Source of the DNA: an uncultured Stenotrophomonas sp.
GTDB taxonomy: Bacteria; Pseudomonadota; Gammaproteobacteria; Xanthomonadales; Xanthomonadaceae
Direction: 5' to 3'
DNA length: 64,000 bases
Assembly (NCBI GenBank): GCA_900078405.1
Contig: FLTS01000001.1
Location: forward strand, 2,708,501 to 2,772,500
Numbering within the stretch: position 1 is the stretch's first letter; the number at the start of each line of letters is the position of its first letter. The translations under genes were made by a program, and so were the position numbers. Below the pieces are notes generated by a model that did no database searches, was not told where the DNA came from, and saw nothing but the letters and a program-made list of their open reading frames with translations. Positions 11,446-24,058 of this stretch are shown in pieces.

Positions 11446-12240
11446 TCAGTTCCCGGCAGGCAGCAACAGCAGCAGCGCGGCCCCCAACGCCAGCCGGTAT
11501 AGCGCAAACCCCGTGAAGCGGCGGTGCTTGATGTAGCCCAGCAGCCACTTCACCACGATGAAGCCGGTGACCACCGCGGCGGCGAAGGCCAGGCCCACCT
11601 CGCCCCAGTTCTCGTGGCCGAGCCCGCCGTGGCGCAGCTGTTCGAGGAAGGCATAGCCGCTGGCCGCGAACATGGTGGGGATGCCGACCAGGAACACGAA
11701 TTCGGTGGCCGCCGCGCGCCGGGTCAGGCCCAGCAGCATCGCCAGGAAGATCGCCGCGGCCGAGCGCGAGGTGCCGGGGAACACGCCGGCCACCACCTGC
11801 GCCAGGCCCACCGCGATGGCCACTTTCCAGGTCACTGTCTGGCTGTCGGGCAGGCGCCCGGCGAAGCGCTCGGCCACCAGCATCCAGACGCCGCCGAGCA
11901 GCAGCGCCCAGGCCACCGGCGTCACCGTTTCCGGCAGTTCCCAGCCTGCCAGCCGCACCGGCAGGCCGACCACGGCAGTGACCAGAAAGGCGACGCCCAG
12001 CTTCATCACGTAGTCGCGGTTCTCGCGCTCGCCCAGCCCGGTGGCCAGCAACCACAGCCGCTGCCGGAACACCAGCAGCACCGCGAGGATGGCGCCGGCC
12101 TGGATGACGATGTTGAAGAAGTCCGAACGCGCGCCCAGCCAGCGTTCGGCGATCAGCAGGTGGCCGGTGCTGGAGATGGGCAGGAATTCGGTGAGGCCTT
12201 CGAGGATGCCCAGCAGCAGGGCGGAGAGCGTGTTCGACAT
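11446..12240 (-). CDS. uppP: Undecaprenyl-diphosphate phosphatase (UppP/BacA)
   Basis: The 264-residue polytopic protein has both family signatures: EGLTEFLPISSTGHLLI (residues 14-30), containing the catalytic Glu pair region, and PGTSRSAAAIFLAM in the second half. It dephosphorylates undecaprenyl diphosphate on the periplasmic side, recycling the lipid carrier for peptidoglycan and O-antigen synthesis. Overexpressed family members confer bacitracin resistance. Length and hydropathy match the family. It diverges from glnA across a 200-bp regulatory gap. Confidence 0.96.
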   Translation of the reverse strand: MSNTLSALLLGILEGLTEFLPISSTGHLLIAERWLGARSDFFNIVIQAGAILAVLLVFRQRLWLLATGLGERENRDYVMKLGVAFLVTAVVGLPVRLAGWELPETVTPVAWALLLGGVWMLVAERFAGRLPDSQTVTWKVAIAVGLAQVVAGVFPGTSRSAAAIFLAMLLGLTRRAAATEFVFLVGIPTMFAASGYAFLEQLRHGGLGHENWGEVGLAFAAAVVTGFIVVKWLLGYIKHRRFTGFALYRLALGAALLLLLPAGN

Positions 12241-12287
12241 GGGGGACGGGCGGCGGCAAAGGCCACAGGATAGGTCATCGGCAGGAT

Positions 12288-12334
12288 TGCACGCTTATGG
12301 TGCAAATCTGATGGTTGCGCACTGAATTGGTGCG
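12288..12334 (+). promoter_or_regulatory. Tandem NtrC-type dyads upstream of glnA
   Basis: Site 1 at 12288-12304 reads TGCACG-CTTAT-GGTGCA, one mismatch from the enterobacterial NtrC consensus TGCACC-N5-GGTGCA. Site 2 at 12318-12334 has the core GCACT-GAATT-GGTGC. The starts are 30 bp apart, about three helical turns, and lie 84-100 bp upstream of a sigma-54 motif. That arrangement matches enhancer sites for an NtrC hexamer. ntrC itself lies 5.6 kb downstream. Confidence 0.8.
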
Positions 12335-12387
12335 CACCCCGGCAGGAAAAGGATTGTATTTCATTGAAAATCAACGTTTTGGAATGT

Positions 12388-12403
12388 TGGCATGTGGTTT
12401 GCT
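12388..12403 (+). promoter_or_regulatory. Sigma-54 (-24/-12) promoter of glnA
   Basis: TGGCATGTGGTTTGCT matches the RpoN consensus TGGCAC-N5-TTGCW, with GG and GC separated by exactly 10 bp. Transcription would start about 11-12 bp after the -12 element, near 12414, leaving a leader of about 27 bases before the glnA ATG at 12441. With the NtrC dyads upstream this is a nitrogen-limitation promoter. Confidence 0.82.
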
Positions 12404-12440
12404 TCATTCATGCCATCCATCACCAAGCGAGGCGTTGTCG

Positions 12441-14499
<2,059 letters not shown>

Positions 14500-14570
14500 C
14501 CCCCACTGCCCGGATCGGCGCGGTTGTCCCTTGCGGGAGAAGGGGGCATGAAGGGGCGGATGAGGGACGG

Positions 14571-14606
14571 ACGGAGTCCATCATGTCTGAACCATCCGGA
14601 CTCCGT
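14571..14606. other. Inverted repeat between glnK and amtB
   Basis: ACGGAGTCC (14571-14579) pairs with GGACTCCGT (14598-14606) across an 18-base loop, flanked by G-rich and C-rich stretches (GGGAGAAGGGGG near 14535, CCCCTCACCCGAACCCC near 14611) that can extend the structure. It may modulate the glnK:amtB expression ratio or be a dispersed palindrome. Confidence 0.45.
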
Positions 14607-14695
14607 TTGCCCCTCACCCGAACCCCTCTCCTGATAGGAGAGGGACTCTGAAAGCCGACCCCCGGGCGCTGATCCAGCCATAACCGGAGACGAAA

Positions 14696-16048
14696 ATGCG
14701 AACGGAATTTTTCACCGGGTTGAACACCCGGTTCGGTGGTCTGTGCCTGTCATCCCTGCTTGCCGGCCTCGCGCTGGCGGTGCTGCCCCTCGGCGCATCG
14801 GCACAGGAAGCCGCGCAGACGGCAGCCACATTCGAGCGCGGCGACGTGGCGTGGATGCTCACCGCCACGCTGCTGGTGCTGATGATGGTGGTGCCGGGGC
14901 TGGCGTTGTTCTACGGCGGGCTGGTGCGCGCCAAGAACGTGCTGTCGGTGCTCAGCCAGGTGCTGGTGGTGTTCTCGCTGGTGCTGATGCTGTGGGTGGC
15001 CTATGGCTACAGCGCGGTGTTCAGCGATGGCAACACGCTGTTCGGGTCGTTCACGCAGTTCGCTTTCCTCAAGGGCTTCACCCCCGATTCGGTTGGCAAC
15101 ACGCCGGTCGCCGGCCTGCCGGATTACCTGTTCGTGGCGTTCCAGTCCACCTTCGCCGGCATCACCGCGGCACTGGTGGTCGGCGCGTTCGCCGAGCGCA
15201 TCCGCTTCCGCGCGGTGCTGCTGTTCTCGGCGCTGTGGTTCACCCTGAGCTACATCCCGATGGCGCACACCGTCTGGGGTGGCGGCTGGCTGGGCGAGAT
15301 GGGTGCCATCGACTTTGCCGGCGGCACCGTGGTCCACATCAATGCCGGCGTGGCCGGGCTGGTGGCGGCCTGGTTCGTCGGCAAGCGGCTCGGCTACGGC
15401 CACGCCGCGCTCAAGCCGCACAACCTGCCGCTCACCTGGATCGGCGCGATGCTGCTGTGGGTGGGCTGGTTCGGCTTCAACGCCGGCTCGGCCGCCGCCG
15501 CCGATGGCGTGGCGGCGCTGGCCTTCATCAACACCCTGCTCGCCACCGCCGCGGCGGTGCTGGGCTGGACCGGGCTGGAAGCCGTCACCAAGGGCCACCC
15601 GTCGGCACTGGGCGCGGCCTCCGGCGCGGTGGCCGGGCTGGTCGGCATCACCCCGGCCTGCGGCACGGTGGGGCCGCTGGGCGCCATCGTGATTGGTCTT
15701 GCCAGCGGCATGGCCTGCGTGTGGGGCGTCACCGGGCTCAAGCGCCTGCTGCGCGCCGACGACACCGCCGACGTGTTCGGCGTGCACGGCGTGGGCGGCA
15801 TCGTCGGCGCGCTGCTCACCGGCGTGTTCAGCGCGCAGTCGCTGGGCGGGACCGTGGCGGACATGGACATCGGCCACCAGCTGTGGGTGCAGGCGGTCAG
15901 CATCGGCTTCACCGTGGCATGGTGCGCGGTGGTCACCGCCCTGATCCTGTTGCTGGTGCGCGCGCTGGTCGGCCTGCGCGTCAGCGAGGAAGCCGAGCGC
16001 ACCGGGCTGGACATCAGCACGCATGGCGAATCGGCCTACGAGGCCTGA
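14696..16048 (+). CDS. amtB: Ammonium transporter
   Basis: The 450-residue inner-membrane channel has a cleavable-type N-terminal segment (SSLLAGLALAVLPLGASA) followed by 11 TM helices. Family signatures are VPGLALFYGGLVRAKNVLSV, FNAGSAAAADGVAALAFINT and DVFGVHGVGGIVGALLTGVF; the last contains one of the twin pore histidines. It conducts ammonia/ammonium when external levels are low and is blocked by GlnK, encoded just upstream. The 196-bp gap after glnK contains a hairpin but no evident separate promoter. Confidence 0.96.
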   Translation: MRTEFFTGLNTRFGGLCLSSLLAGLALAVLPLGASAQEAAQTAATFERGDVAWMLTATLLVLMMVVPGLALFYGGLVRAKNVLSVLSQVLVVFSLVLMLWVAYGYSAVFSDGNTLFGSFTQFAFLKGFTPDSVGNTPVAGLPDYLFVAFQSTFAGITAALVVGAFAERIRFRAVLLFSALWFTLSYIPMAHTVWGGGWLGEMGAIDFAGGTVVHINAGVAGLVAAWFVGKRLGYGHAALKPHNLPLTWIGAMLLWVGWFGFNAGSAAAADGVAALAFINTLLATAAAVLGWTGLEAVTKGHPSALGAASGAVAGLVGITPACGTVGPLGAIVIGLASGMACVWGVTGLKRLLRADDTADVFGVHGVGGIVGALLTGVFSAQSLGGTVADMDIGHQLWVQAVSIGFTVAWCAVVTALILLLVRALVGLRVSEEAERTGLDISTHGESAYEA

Positions 16049-16095
16049 GCCGATGGTGCGCGTGGGCCGGCATGACGCCATTCACGGGGAGGCTT

Positions 16096-16112
16096 TGCAC
16101 TATATTGGTGCA
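16096..16112 (+). promoter_or_regulatory. NtrC-type dyad abutting the ntrB start codon
   Basis: TGCACTATATTGGTGCA is a 17-bp dyad one base from the NtrC consensus TGCACC-N5-GGTGCA. It ends at 16112, immediately before the ATG at 16113. A bound activator here cannot act as a distal enhancer and would block transcription or the ribosome site. The arrangement resembles the NtrC-repressed glnL promoter of enteric bacteria. Confidence 0.75.
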
Positions 16113-17153
16113 ATGGATGCCGCCCACGCCGCCCCTTCACTGGAACAACTGGCCACGCCACTGGTGTGGACCGGCGCCGACGGACGCATCGTCGGTGCCA
16201 ACCCCGCGTTCTGCCGCTGGCTGGGGGTGAGCGTGCGGCGCCTGCTGGGCCAGCCGCTGGCCTCGCTGGAAGTGCAGGACGACGCACTCGCCAGCCGCCT
16301 GCTGGCCCCGGACGCGGAAACCATCCGCCTGCCGCGGCTGGCGCTGGCCCTGCCCGGCGAGGCGCCGCGCTTCGCCGACGGCTGGCTGAGTGGGCGGGAA
16401 GATGGCTGGTTGCTGGAGGCGCACCCGGTGGACGAGTTTCCCGCCGCCGACCCGGCGCAGGTATTGCCGGGCGCGTTCAGCGCCGCGCTCAAGGGATTGG
16501 CGCACGAACTGCGCAATCCACTGGCCGGGTTGAAGGGCGCGGCCCAGTTGCTGGCGCGCCGCGCCCACGGCCGCGATGTCGAGGAGCGCGAGCTGGTGGA
16601 GCTGATCGGCGTCGAGATCGAACGCCTGAACACCCTGCTCGAACAACTGCTGTCGCCGGCCCCGCCGCGCCCGCACGCGCCGCTGAACATCCACGCCGTG
16701 CTGGAGCGCGTGTTGCGGCTGGTCGAAAGCGAAGCCGGCTGGTCACTGCAACTGCAACGCGACTATGACCCCAGCATTCCCGAGCTGCCCGGCGACGGCG
16801 ACCGCCTCACCCAGGCACTGCTCAACCTGGTGCGCAACGCCATCCAGGCCGGCGCCACCCGCATCACCCTGCGCACCCGCGTCGAGCACGGCCTGCGCAT
16901 CGCCGAGCAATTGCACCCGCTGGCATTGCGGCTGGAAGTGGCCGACGACGGCCGCGGCGTGCCGGAGGAACTGGCCGAACACCTTTTCCTGCCGCTGGTC
17001 AGCGGCCGCGCGGAGGGTACGGGGCTGGGGCTGGCGTTGGCGCAGCAGGTGGCGCGCGAGCATCGCGGCACCTTGAGCTACCGCTCGCGGCCGGGGCATA
17101 CGGTATTCACGGTGCTGCTGCCGTTGCCGGGCGTGGAGGCAGGCGATGCTTGA
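16113..17153 (+). CDS. ntrB: Nitrogen regulation sensor histidine kinase NtrB
   Basis: The 346-residue soluble kinase has a PAS domain (residues 10-110, LEQLATPLVWTGADGRIVGA), a dimerisation/phosphoacceptor helix with HELRNPLAGLKGAAQLL, and an ATPase domain with the N box (LLNLVRNAIQAGA), G1 (VADDGRGVP) and G2 (GTGLGLALAQQVA). It phosphorylates or dephosphorylates NtrC under P-II control. An ATG at 16053 is also in frame, and the GGGGAGG at 16086 lies too far from 16113 to decide. Homologue N-termini favour 16113. Its usual partner ntrC is separated by an 836-bp repeat. Confidence 0.93.
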   Translation: MDAAHAAPSLEQLATPLVWTGADGRIVGANPAFCRWLGVSVRRLLGQPLASLEVQDDALASRLLAPDAETIRLPRLALALPGEAPRFADGWLSGREDGWLLEAHPVDEFPAADPAQVLPGAFSAALKGLAHELRNPLAGLKGAAQLLARRAHGRDVEERELVELIGVEIERLNTLLEQLLSPAPPRPHAPLNIHAVLERVLRLVESEAGWSLQLQRDYDPSIPELPGDGDRLTQALLNLVRNAIQAGATRITLRTRVEHGLRIAEQLHPLALRLEVADDGRGVPEELAEHLFLPLVSGRAEGTGLGLALAQQVAREHRGTLSYRSRPGHTVFTVLLPLPGVEAGDA

Positions 17154-17258
17154 TGCGTCTTGTGACAGGGCCGTCCGCGTCTTTGCCTCCCATAGGTCGG
17201 GGGCTTGCCCCCGGCGGAAATTCTCCTCTTCGTTTTCGTTCAGAACGGAGCCTGCTTT

Positions 17259-17921
<663 letters not shown>

Positions 17922-17989
17922 TGGCTCCTCTCGTGCCTGCAACGGCATGCATCCTGGCGGCCGAATCGCCCATCACTTGCGGGGGCGCA

Positions 17990-19426
<1,437 letters not shown>

Positions 19427-19473
19427 GTGTTGCCATCCTGCCGCGTGAACGGGCCGTGTATGATCGGCCATCG

Positions 19474-20037
19474 ATGGAAACACAGCCCCCCTCTGCGGAC
19501 ATCACCGGTCTGATCCGGCGTTGGCAACATGGCGACCGTGAGGCCAGCGCGGTATTGGCCGAAGAGGTCTACCAGGAGTTGCACGGCATCGCCGTACGCC
19601 GGCTGGCGCATGGCGGGCAGGCGGGCCTGCAGGCTACCGAGTTGCTGCACGAGGCCTGGATACGGCTGTCGGCGAACCGGCATCCATTCCAGTCGCGCGC
19701 TCACTTCTACGCGGTGGCGGCGCTGAAGATGCGTTGCCTGCTGGTCGATCTGGCGCGCATGCAGGCCAGCCAGAAGCGCGGTGGCGAGCTGCGCCCGCTG
19801 ACCCTGACGGTGACGCTGCTCGATCCCTCGCCGCAACCGGAGGACCTGCAGCTGATGGCCGAGGCCTTCGACCAGCTCACGCAGATGGACGAACGCAAGG
19901 CACAGGCGTTCGCGTTGAACGAACTGGCCGGCTTCAGCGTAGCCGAAACCGCCGAGCTGCTCGAGGTTTCCCCGGCCACCCTGCAGCGTGACCTGCGCTT
20001 CACCCGCGCCTGGCTGGCGACCCGCCTGTCATGTTGA
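19474..20037 (+). CDS. ECF-type RNA polymerase sigma factor
   Basis: The 187-residue protein has sigma region 2 (IRRWQHGDREASAVLAEEVY, ATELLHEAWIRL, FYAVAALKMRCLLVDLAR) and region 4 (MDERKAQAFALNELAGFSVAETAELL). It belongs to the ECF group usually encoded beside serine/threonine kinases. Its last codons overlap the kinase start by 7 bp, so the two are probably co-translated and functionally paired. A kinase-controlled sigma factor with unknown regulon is the likely role. ATG 19474 begins METQPPSADITGLI. Confidence 0.9.
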   Translation: METQPPSADITGLIRRWQHGDREASAVLAEEVYQELHGIAVRRLAHGGQAGLQATELLHEAWIRLSANRHPFQSRAHFYAVAALKMRCLLVDLARMQASQKRGGELRPLTLTVTLLDPSPQPEDLQLMAEAFDQLTQMDERKAQAFALNELAGFSVAETAELLEVSPATLQRDLRFTRAWLATRLSC

Positions 20038-22496
20038 ACGCCGACGCATGGGCCCGCCTGGGCGAGCTGTTCCACCAGGCCACCGAGCTGCCCGAATCCG
20101 AGCGCACCACCTTTGTCCACGCCCATACCGGCGATGATCCGGAGCTGCAGCGCGAACTGCTGGCGCTGATCGCGGCCGACACCGACGCCACCCGCCGCCT
20201 GCGCGACCCGCTGCAACACGCGGCCGAGGCGACGCTGCGCGCAAGCGACCCCGAGCTGCCGCCCGGTACCCGCTTCGGCCCGTGGGCGCTGGAGCGGGTC
20301 ATCGGCAGCGGCGGCATGGGCCGGGTCTACCTGGCGCGCCGTGCCGACGGCGCCTACGAGCGCGAAGTCGCGTTGAAGCGGGTGCGCACGCCGGCGCTGG
20401 ACGCGCGCCGCCACGGCCATTTCGAATACGAATGCCGGCTGCTGGCGCAGATGCAGCACCCGGCCATCGCGCAGATCCACGACGCCGGCATCGAGCCCGA
20501 CGGCCACGCCTGGCTGGTGATGGAATACATCCGCGGCCAGCCGATTTCGACCTGGTGCGACCAGCACGCGTCGAGCCTGCGCCAGCGCGTCGAACTGCTG
20601 GTCAAGGCCGGGGAGGGCGTGCAGCACGCGCACCAGAAGGGTGTGATCCACCGCGACCTGAAGCCCGGCAACGTGCTGGTCGGCAACATCGATGGCCAGC
20701 TTCTGCCGAAGATCATCGACTTCGGCATCGCCGTGGAAACCGACGCCGAAGGTGAAGTATCCGGTGGTGGCACGCCCGGCTACATGAGCCCGGAGCAGGC
20801 GCGCGCGGGCAGCGAGGCCGATGCGCGCAGCGATGTCTATTCGCTCGGCGCGATGCTGCACGAGCTGGCCTGCGGCATGCACCCGCAAGCCGGCGCGGTA
20901 CTCGCACCGTCACAGTGCCTGCAGGCGTTGCCGGCGCACAAGCAGCACGAACTGGCGGCATTGCGCGCCACCACGCCGCGCGCGCTGCGCCGTGAACTGC
21001 GCGATGGCGTGGATGCCATCGTGCTCAAGGCGACTCAGGCCGAGTGCAGTGCACGTTACGAATCGGTGTCCTCGTTGCTGGACGACCTGCGGCGCTGGCT
21101 CGCGCACCATCCGCCACGCGCGGCGGGTCGTGCGCGCTGGCTGGCGGCCCGCAAGTTCGTGCGCCGCAACCGGCTGGTGGTATCCGCCGCCGGGGTGATC
21201 GCCACCGCGCTGGTCGCCGGCCTGCTGGTCACCAGCTGGTCCCTGCGGCAGGCACGGCAGGAAGCGGCACGGGCCAAGGTGACCTCGGACTTCCTCGCCT
21301 CGGTGCTGGACAGCGTGGACCCGGCGATCTCGCAGGACCTGGACAAGACCCTGATGCTGCGCGTGCTCGACGATGCCTCGAAGCGTGCGGGGCGGGAACT
21401 GGCGGCCTGGCCGGACATCCAGGCCGACGTGGAGCTATTGATCGCCATCAACCAGATCAGCCTGGAGGAATACGACCGCGCCATCGCCCACCTGCAATCC
21501 ATCCGCGAGCTGGCCGCCAGCCGCCCGGACGCGCTGCGCTTCCAGCACCTGCGCGCGTTGCAGGTGCTGGGCGACGCCTACTTGTCCGCCGATCGCCTCA
21601 AGGAGGCACAGGCCACGCTCGACGAAGGCATCGCCCTGGCCGAGCGCAGCCAGCCCGAATACCGCTGGCTGCTGCTGGACATGCAATCCCGCCAATCCTG
21701 GGTGGCGCTCGCGCAGGGGCGGGCGGACGAGGCGCTGCGGCTGGCGCGCGGCGCCTACGAGGGCTTTGCGGCGTGGCCTGCCGGCGACGACAAGCGGCAG
21801 GATGCCACCCGGCGCTATGCCAACGTGCTGTCCTTCAGCGGCCATCACGACCAGGCCATGGCTCTGCTGCGCGAGGTGATCGGGCAGCACACACGCATCC
21901 GCGGCCGCGACCACCCGCTGACGCTGGCGGTGCGCCGCGACCTGGCGATCACTCACCTGCAACAACGCGATTTCGCCACCGCCGAGCCGGAGCTGCAACG
22001 GCTGGTGGCCGCCTACACCCGCCTTTACGGCCAAGACAGTGGTTACGTCGCCGGTGCCCGCGGCATGCTCGGCAGCGCCTTGCGCGAACTGGGCAAGGTG
22101 GCCGAAGCCGGCCCGCATTACCGCGCGGCGATGGAATGGCATATTGCCCACTCCGGCCCGGAAGCGTTTTCGTCGGTGGCCACCCGTGGCAACTACGGCA
22201 ACTGGTTGCTGGCCGCCGGCCGTGCGCAGGAATCGGCGGACGAGCTGGGCAGCGTGCTGGAAATCGCCGAGCGCACCCTGGGCCGCAACAGCGCCGTCAC
22301 CGCCGAAATCCTGCGTGGCCTGGCCGATGCCGAATTGGCGCTGGGCCGCCTCGCCGCCGCCCGCCAGCACGCCGCCGCGGCCTTGCAGGTGATGCAGGAC
22401 ATCTATGGCGAGCAGAATGAAGCGTCGCTGCGCGACATGCGTGAAACCCTGCAAAAAGTGGAAAAGGCCGGGCTGCAAGCCCAAACGCACCTGTAA
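20031..22496 (+). CDS. Serine/threonine protein kinase with C-terminal TPR region
   Basis: The 821-residue membrane kinase has a helical N-terminus (1-80) and a Hanks-type kinase domain (about 82-365) with Gly loop IGSGGMG (91-97), VALK Lys116, HRDLKPGN (207-214) and DFG (230-232), all intact. A single TM helix (VVSAAGVIATALVAGLLVTSW, near 385-405) precedes about 400 residues of TPR-like helical repeats. The catalytic domain is cytoplasmic and the TPR part likely periplasmic. The start overlaps the ECF sigma gene. The sigma factor or a linked factor is the presumed target. Confidence 0.92.
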   Translation: MLNADAWARLGELFHQATELPESERTTFVHAHTGDDPELQRELLALIAADTDATRRLRDPLQHAAEATLRASDPELPPGTRFGPWALERVIGSGGMGRVYLARRADGAYEREVALKRVRTPALDARRHGHFEYECRLLAQMQHPAIAQIHDAGIEPDGHAWLVMEYIRGQPISTWCDQHASSLRQRVELLVKAGEGVQHAHQKGVIHRDLKPGNVLVGNIDGQLLPKIIDFGIAVETDAEGEVSGGGTPGYMSPEQARAGSEADARSDVYSLGAMLHELACGMHPQAGAVLAPSQCLQALPAHKQHELAALRATTPRALRRELRDGVDAIVLKATQAECSARYESVSSLLDDLRRWLAHHPPRAAGRARWLAARKFVRRNRLVVSAAGVIATALVAGLLVTSWSLRQARQEAARAKVTSDFLASVLDSVDPAISQDLDKTLMLRVLDDASKRAGRELAAWPDIQADVELLIAINQISLEEYDRAIAHLQSIRELAASRPDALRFQHLRALQVLGDAYLSADRLKEAQATLDEGIALAERSQPEYRWLLLDMQSRQSWVALAQGRADEALRLARGAYEGFAAWPAGDDKRQDATRRYANVLSFSGHHDQAMALLREVIGQHTRIRGRDHPLTLAVRRDLAITHLQQRDFATAEPELQRLVAAYTRLYGQDSGYVAGARGMLGSALRELGKVAEAGPHYRAAMEWHIAHSGPEAFSSVATRGNYGNWLLAAGRAQESADELGSVLEIAERTLGRNSAVTAEILRGLADAELALGRLAAARQHAAAALQVMQDIYGEQNEASLRDMRETLQKVEKAGLQAQTHL

Positions 22497-22639
22497 TGCA
22501 ATGGGCTTGCCCGGCACTACGAAGAGCGGGCAAGTCCATGCCTGCAAGCGACACCGGGTGGCCCGGAGCGGACTTCCGCCGCCATGAACCCTGCCGTCAT
22601 CCCCGGCACAATGCCGGCCGTCCCACCCGAGGAATCCCC

Positions 22640-23200
22640 ATGCGCTTTCGCCTGCCCCTGCTGCCGCTTGCCGGCGCCACCTTGCTCGGCGCCTGCGCCA
22701 CCCAGCCGCCTGCCGAGCCGCCCGCACCGCCCGCGGTCAGCACCGCGCAACTGGCCGAAGCGAACCTGGCACCGGCCTCGGCCAGCCTGGTCAGCGGCCG
22801 GCTGGCGCTGGTGCCGGAGGCCGGTGGCGTGCACATCACCGGCGTCATCGGCGGCCTGCCGCGTGGCCGGCAGGTCGCGTTCCACGTGCATGAAAAGGGC
22901 GACTGCAGCGCGGTGGATGCCGCCAGCGCCGGCGGCCATTTCAACCCGGCTGCGCAGCCGCATGGCCGTGCCGGTAGTGGCACGCACCACGCCGGCGACA
23001 TGGACAACCTGCAGGCCGACGCCGCGGGCGTCGTACACATGGACATGCACCTGCACGGGGTTACCCTTGGCGGCGGTGCAGCCAACGACATTGCCGGCCG
23101 CGCGCTGGTGGTCCACGCCGATGCCGACGACTACCGCAGCCAGCCGGCGGGCAACGCCGGCGCCCGGGTCGCCTGTGGCGTGATCCGCGTCACCCGCTGA
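22640..23200 (+). CDS. sodC: Cu/Zn superoxide dismutase family lipoprotein (first copy)
   Basis: The 186-residue protein has a lipobox signal peptide (LAGATLLGAC) and a Cu/Zn-SOD fold. Copper/zinc ligands are visible: FHVHEKGDC, GGHFNP, QPHGRAG, HHAGDMDNL and VVHADADDY. The active-site Arg lies in GNAGARVACGV. It dismutates superoxide in the periplasm. A related copy follows 42 bp downstream. Ligand set and disulfide cysteines appear complete, so activity is plausible. Confidence 0.92.
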   Translation: MRFRLPLLPLAGATLLGACATQPPAEPPAPPAVSTAQLAEANLAPASASLVSGRLALVPEAGGVHITGVIGGLPRGRQVAFHVHEKGDCSAVDAASAGGHFNPAAQPHGRAGSGTHHAGDMDNLQADAAGVVHMDMHLHGVTLGGGAANDIAGRALVVHADADDYRSQPAGNAGARVACGVIRVTR

Positions 23201-23242
23201 ATGCGGCCACCCGCAAATCCAACCCCACAAGGGAGTACGACG

Positions 23243-23857
23243 ATGCGCATGATCCATACCGCCCTGTTCGCCGCCAGCGTGCTGGCCCTGAGCGCCTGCA
23301 AGCCGGGCACCGAGCCGACCACCCCGTCCAGCGATGCCGCCGACGCCGCGATCGAGGCGCCGGCCGCCGACCCGGTCGCGCCGCCGCCGATGCAGGCGCC
23401 GGTGGCCACCGCCACGCTGCAGCCCACCGAGGGCAACACGGTCGCCGGCAGCATTGCCTTCACCGTGACCGAAGATGGCCAGCTGCGCGCCAGCGGCGAC
23501 ATCAGCGGCCTGGCGCCGAACAGCGAACACGGCTTCCACATCCACGAAAAGGGCGATTGCAGCTCGACCGACGGCAGCAGCGCCGGTGGCCACTTCAACC
23601 CGGGCAACGCCGACCACGGCAGCGTCGAGGCGGCCGTGCACCACGGCGGCGACATGCCGAACATCGTCGCCGACGCGCAGGGCAACGCCCATGTCGACGG
23701 CCCGGTGTCGAGCAACGTCAACGTCGGCAAGGGTGATGAATTCGACATCCTCGGCCGCGGCCTGATCGTCCACGCCGATCCCGACGACTACCACAGCCAG
23801 CCCACCGGCAACGCCGGCGCGCGCCTGGCCTGCGCAGTGATCGCCAAGGCCGAATAA
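23243..23857 (+). CDS. sodC: Cu/Zn superoxide dismutase family lipoprotein (second copy)
   Basis: The 204-residue protein has a lipobox (ASVLALSAC), a Pro/Ala-rich linker and a SOD domain with FHIHEKGDC, GGHFNPGNADHG, HHGGDMPNI and IVHADPDDYHSQPTGNAGARLAC. All metal ligands and the active-site Arg are present. RBS GGGAGT precedes ATG 23243. Tandem arrangement with the gene at 22640 suggests an old duplication; the two share the C-terminal half closely but differ in linker and middle strands. Confidence 0.93.
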   Translation: MRMIHTALFAASVLALSACKPGTEPTTPSSDAADAAIEAPAADPVAPPPMQAPVATATLQPTEGNTVAGSIAFTVTEDGQLRASGDISGLAPNSEHGFHIHEKGDCSSTDGSSAGGHFNPGNADHGSVEAAVHHGGDMPNIVADAQGNAHVDGPVSSNVNVGKGDEFDILGRGLIVHADPDDYHSQPTGNAGARLACAVIAKAE

Positions 23858-23875
23858 GGCTCCCGCATCGGGACA

Positions 23876-24054
23876 GTGCCGGCCAGTCGGCCGGCACCCT
23901 TGGTTTCCGGACTGCCGGGTAGCGCCCGACCGTTGGTCGGGCGGCTCTCTGCCGGTGGAGCGACAGTGCCGACAACCACCAAGTAGTGCCGGCCTCTGGC
24001 CGGCATCCGCGGGATCGACGTCCTGCGAGGCTGCCGGCCAGCGGCCGGCACTAC
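23876..24054. repeat. SMAG-like GTAG palindromes
   Basis: Four palindromes lie in the 201-bp gap: GTGCCGGCC/GGCCGGCAC (23876-23897), GTAGCGCCCGACC/GGTCGGGC (23919-23942), GTAGTGCCGGCC/GGCCGGCAT (23983-24006), and the reverse form ending GGCCGGCACTAC (24032-24054). The last two form an inverted pair with GTAG at the outer ends, as described for Stenotrophomonas SMAG elements. They lie between convergent genes. Confidence 0.8.
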
Positions 24055-24058
24055 CTGC

